8,534 nt of DNA from Verrucomicrobiota bacterium. GTDB taxonomy: Bacteria; Verrucomicrobiota; Verrucomicrobiia; Limisphaerales; UBA9464. The notes below the pieces were generated by a model that was not told the DNA's origin, did not search any database, and saw only the letters and a list, made by a program, of their open reading frames with translations. The stretch is from contig JANXMD010000532.1 of assembly GCA_025354845.1 (NCBI GenBank), forward strand, positions 1 to 8,534, read 5' to 3'. Positions within the stretch are counted from its first letter, which is position 1. Each line of letters starts with the position of its first letter. Below, piece by piece: positions 6,106 through 8,534 of this stretch. Made by a program: the position numbers and the translations under genes.

Positions 6106-8225
6106 CGTATGTATTGGAATTCAGGGCTGACGAACAATGCCCACAGGACGTCGCCGAGGGCTTCCTGGTGGTCGGACTTTCCGGACGGTCCCGAAAGATG
6201 GCGGGCGATCCGCTCGCGTTCGGTCGCGCTTGGTGGTCGGCTCAAGGCGATCCAGTAGATCCGTTCTGCGGTTTGGGCGGGGGTTTCGTCGGACTGCAAA
6301 AGTCCAGCGGCAGTCTCGGGGGCGTAAACGAGGCGCTGCAGTTCCGGACCGTTCAACAATTCCAGCGATTGCACGACGGCGGTGTCGTCGGGGCGACCGG
6401 TACTGACTTCACTACGTGCCGCCGGACGTCCCAACGCGCGGCTCAGGGGGGTCGAGTCGTCTTTCCGGAAGGCGCGGTCGTCGTTGTTCCAGGAGCTACG
6501 GGTCGCCGACCGAATGCTGTCGAGCCATTGCTCAGCGGTCAGGCGTCGCAGGGTCGGGGAACGGAAGTAGCGCGGCTCGCCGGGCTTCAAGATGTCGAAT
6601 CGATCTGCCCGGTCGGGATGGTATGCGGTCTGGTAGGTGCGGCTTGTCAGAATCAGTTGAATGGTGTGACGCAGGTCGAAGTCATGGCGGATGAGATCCT
6701 GCGCGAGCCAGTCGAGCAATTCGGGATGACTTGCAGGCTGGTCGTTTCGAAAATCATCGGCGGGCTCGATCAGTCCAAGCCCCAGGTAACGCTTGAAAAG
6801 CCGATTGACGATGCTCTTGGAGAAGCGCGGGTTCAGCGGATCGACGAGCATCTGTGCCACCCGATGAAGGCGGTTGGTCACGTCGGAGGGAACCTCCATC
6901 GGCAGACCCGCGAGCTCGAAGGGGAACCGCGCCGGGATGCGCTGCCCGGTATGTGTTTCGCAACGGATCAGTTCCAGATCCCGCGGACCGAACATGCCGG
7001 CGAAGGCCATGAATCGGGCCTGCGGCCACTCCTTATTGAGGAAGTGACTGTGGCAGCTGGCGCATTTCATCCCGGTGCCGAGAAACACCTGACTGACGTT
7101 GGCGGCGCTCTGCAGGGATTCCTCGTGGGTTTCGTTCTTGATGTAGCCGCTCACCACATGACGACCGTTCGGCGTGTATTCCTTGGGACGCCGGTAGCCG
7201 GGGAGCGTGGGGTCGATCAGTTCGGCGACCAAGAGATCGAAGGCCTTGTTGGATTTGAAACTATCGAAGATCCATTGACGGTGATTCCCACGGGAGCCGA
7301 TGCCGCCGTTTATATCGGTCGATGAACTCGCGAGCGCATCCTCCCAGAATGGAGTCCAGTGTGCGGCGTACTCATTGGTACGCGCGAGCAGGCGATCGAT
7401 GAGCTCCGTCCGCTTGTCGGGGGACGGATCGGCCACGAAGTCGCGAGCCTCCTGAGCCGGGGGAATGAGACCGGTGATGTCGAGGTAGACCCGTCGTGCG
7501 AACGTGGAGTCTTCGCATCGCGGAGGGGGCGACTGGGCTTCCGGGAGCTTCGCCTCGCGCCATTTCGCGGTGATGAAGGCATCGATGGGATTCCCCGGGC
7601 TTGGTGGTGGGGTCTGGGGTGGTAGAAAAGTGGTCCGGTAGCGACGTGTCCGAGCGAAGCGTTCCTCGGGTGTTAACGCGTCGTAGAGTAGGCCATCGAG
7701 CAAACGCTGTGCTTCGGGGCTCTCCTGCTTGGTGAAATGCCGGATGTCGCTGCCGACCGGCGATGCCCCAGTGGTCGAGTCGTCCGCCGCGCCGGCGGCG
7801 ATCCATTGTCGGATCAGATGCAATTCGTCTCCGCTGAGGGCCGGAGACCCTTTGGGCATCTGCGGAGCGTCCGCGAGGCCGCGGATGTGCCGCACCATCG
7901 GGCTGTCATCAGGCTTCCCAGGAATCACCGCTGGGCCATCCTTTTTCCCACCTCTTACAAGTGTGGCGAACGACGTAACGTCGAGATCGGCCTTGTGATC
8001 TTCGGTGGAATGACACTCGACGCAGGCGTTGATTAGAATGGGCCGAATGTCGCGATTGAAACTCACCCGAGCCGCGGCCGAGGGATCGATCGGACGAAGA
8101 GGGATATCCACGCGCGGTTTTCTGACCTCCGCGGCCTGGGTCGCGACGACTAGCACCAAAACCCCGGCAATGGCGCGAAGGCTCAGACGGTGGACGTGGC
8201 CGGTTGCGGTTTGGAATCGGGGCAT
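6102..8225 (-). CDS. Planctomycete-type cytochrome c / DUF1549 / DUF1553 protein
   Basis: This 707-residue exported multidomain protein is the first gene of a two-gene operon. Residues 17-30 form a signal peptide core, with cleavage near Ala31-Ala32. A planctomycete cytochrome c domain (PF07635 type) follows, with haem motif CVECH at 68-72 and a likely distal ligand Met123 in PQMPKGSPALSGDE. DUF1549 (PF07583) begins near 213 with PIDAFITAKW and includes RVYLDITGLIPP at 245-256. A second CxxCH (CASCH, 388-392) lies in VFLGTGMKCASCHSH. DUF1553 (PF07587) follows, including NPRFSKSIVNRLFKRYLG (465-482) and SHPELLDWLA (499-508), and ends with FVSPEFQYIR. This domain order is the standard one, so the gene looks intact. 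The presence of two CxxCH motifs suggests binding of up to two c-type haems outside the cytoplasm, but no redox role has been established for the family as far as I know. The ATG at 8225 gives the signal peptide, yet no Shine-Dalgarno sequence precedes it. Confidence 0.93.
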   Translation of the reverse strand: MPRFQTATGHVHRLSLRAIAGVLVLVVATQAAEVRKPRVDIPLRPIDPSAAARVSFNRDIRPILINACVECHSTEDHKADLDVTSFATLVRGGKKDGPAVIPGKPDDSPMVRHIRGLADAPQMPKGSPALSGDELHLIRQWIAAGAADDSTTGASPVGSDIRHFTKQESPEAQRLLDGLLYDALTPEERFARTRRYRTTFLPPQTPPPSPGNPIDAFITAKWREAKLPEAQSPPPRCEDSTFARRVYLDITGLIPPAQEARDFVADPSPDKRTELIDRLLARTNEYAAHWTPFWEDALASSSTDINGGIGSRGNHRQWIFDSFKSNKAFDLLVAELIDPTLPGYRRPKEYTPNGRHVVSGYIKNETHEESLQSAANVSQVFLGTGMKCASCHSHFLNKEWPQARFMAFAGMFGPRDLELIRCETHTGQRIPARFPFELAGLPMEVPSDVTNRLHRVAQMLVDPLNPRFSKSIVNRLFKRYLGLGLIEPADDFRNDQPASHPELLDWLAQDLIRHDFDLRHTIQLILTSRTYQTAYHPDRADRFDILKPGEPRYFRSPTLRRLTAEQWLDSIRSATRSSWNNDDRAFRKDDSTPLSRALGRPAARSEVSTGRPDDTAVVQSLELLNGPELQRLVYAPETAAGLLQSDETPAQTAERIYWIALSRPPSATERERIARHLSGPSGKSDHQEALGDVLWALFVSPEFQYIR

Positions 8226-8241
8226 GCGAAGCGGAATGACG

Positions 8242-8256
8242 GCAGCGAGGCGCTGC
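8242..8256. promoter_or_regulatory. Perfect 6-bp inverted repeat in the leader of the cytochrome c gene
   Basis: GCAGCG (8242-8247) and CGCTGC (8251-8256) are exact reverse complements with a 3-base spacer. In the minus-strand transcript this would be a GC-rich hairpin ending 16 bases before the ATG at 8225, where a ribosome binding site would be expected but none is seen. It could be an operator or a hairpin affecting initiation. Confidence 0.4.
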
Positions 8257-8383
8257 TTCGGTCAAGTCTTGGGAAAAAGGGAGCGACGGGTTGGGAGTCT
8301 TTTGTTGAAGAGCGGCCTTTCTTGCGGTTTCGGTTGCCCGCTCCGGCCCAACACCGCAGCGAATTCCCAAAGGTACCAATCCT

Positions 8384-8432
8384 GTTACCGAGTAACGATT
8401 GCCGCACGTGCGACAACCATTCAGAAACTGAA
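8384..8432. promoter_or_regulatory. Cluster of three short palindromes
   Basis: Three perfect dyads lie within 49 bases: GTTAC-CGA-GTAAC at 8384-8396, CGCACGTGCG at 8403-8412, and TTCAG-AAA-CTGAA at 8420-8432. Their centres are about 18 bases apart. They lie 160-207 bases upstream of the cytochrome c gene start. The sequences differ from each other, so they would not be sites for one protein, unless the match is purely structural. Confidence 0.35.
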
Positions 8433-8534
8433 GCCTGTTGAGAAACAGCATTCTCGGGCCCTGAACGTCGGACTCTGCAACCAGCAAATCCGACGCTCAC
8501 GAAATTCGGCTCCGAGGCCTCAACGCAACTGGAG

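Larger units (their letters stand above)
8226..8534. promoter_or_regulatory. Upstream region of the cytochrome c / DUF1501 operon
   Basis: These 309 bases to the window edge contain no convincing gene on either strand. Frames that are open here give basic, low-complexity products typical of shadow frames. On the minus strand a TTGACC (8260-8265 in plus coordinates) could be a -35 element, but no good -10 follows at the right distance. The notable content is a set of short dyads, listed separately. Confidence 0.5.

Noticed and set aside
5982..7325. A 447-codon plus-strand open frame opposite the operon
   Set aside because: It lies antisense across two well-supported genes, shows no recognisable domain, and is the kind of long shadow frame expected in GC-rich coding DNA.
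8183..8500. A 105-codon minus-strand frame upstream of and into the cytochrome c gene
   Set aside because: It overlaps the signal peptide region in a different frame, has basic low-complexity composition, and no recognisable domain.

Overview
The window reads as chromosomal DNA from a high-GC bacterium of the Planctomycetes-Verrucomicrobia-Chlamydiae group, with Verrucomicrobiota slightly more likely than Planctomycetes. The main reason is the two-gene operon at 4609-8225. It pairs a DUF1501 protein carrying a twin-arginine leader with a protein combining a planctomycete-type cytochrome c domain, DUF1549 and DUF1553, an arrangement typical of that group. The assignment is inference from gene content, not from a marker gene.

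Layout, left to right. Positions 1-239 hold at most the last codons of a gene entering from the left, then a short leader. A complete soluble cytochrome P450 lies at 240-1442 (+). It meets tail to tail, with a 14-base overlap, a pyruvoyl-dependent decarboxylase of the phosphatidylserine decarboxylase superfamily at 1429-2487 (-), which has a long N-terminal extension. A 363-base divergent gap (2488-2850) holds several short repeats but no gene. An exported PafA-like alkaline phosphatase follows at 2851-4470 (+), with all expected catalytic and metal-binding residues. A 138-base convergent gap with a small hairpin separates it from the minus-strand operon: the cytochrome c/DUF1549/DUF1553 gene (8225-6102), then the DUF1501 gene (6105-4609), coupled by an ATGA overlap. 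Positions 8226-8534 are the operon's upstream region and contain four short dyads.

How the genes may work together. The cytochrome c protein and the DUF1501 protein are almost certainly made together and both exported, so they probably act as a pair outside the cytoplasm; their biochemical role is not established. The phosphatase is also exported and would release phosphate from organic phosphomonoesters. The P450 and the decarboxylase are cytoplasmic by sequence. Their convergent overlap does not make them an operon, although a P450 beside a decarboxylase of this extended type invites a check for a small-molecule pathway.

No mobile element, CRISPR array, rRNA or tRNA was seen, and no clearly new multi-gene system. 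The most noteworthy points are the atypical decarboxylase beside the P450 and the unexplained short repeats and dyads in the two long intergenic regions.
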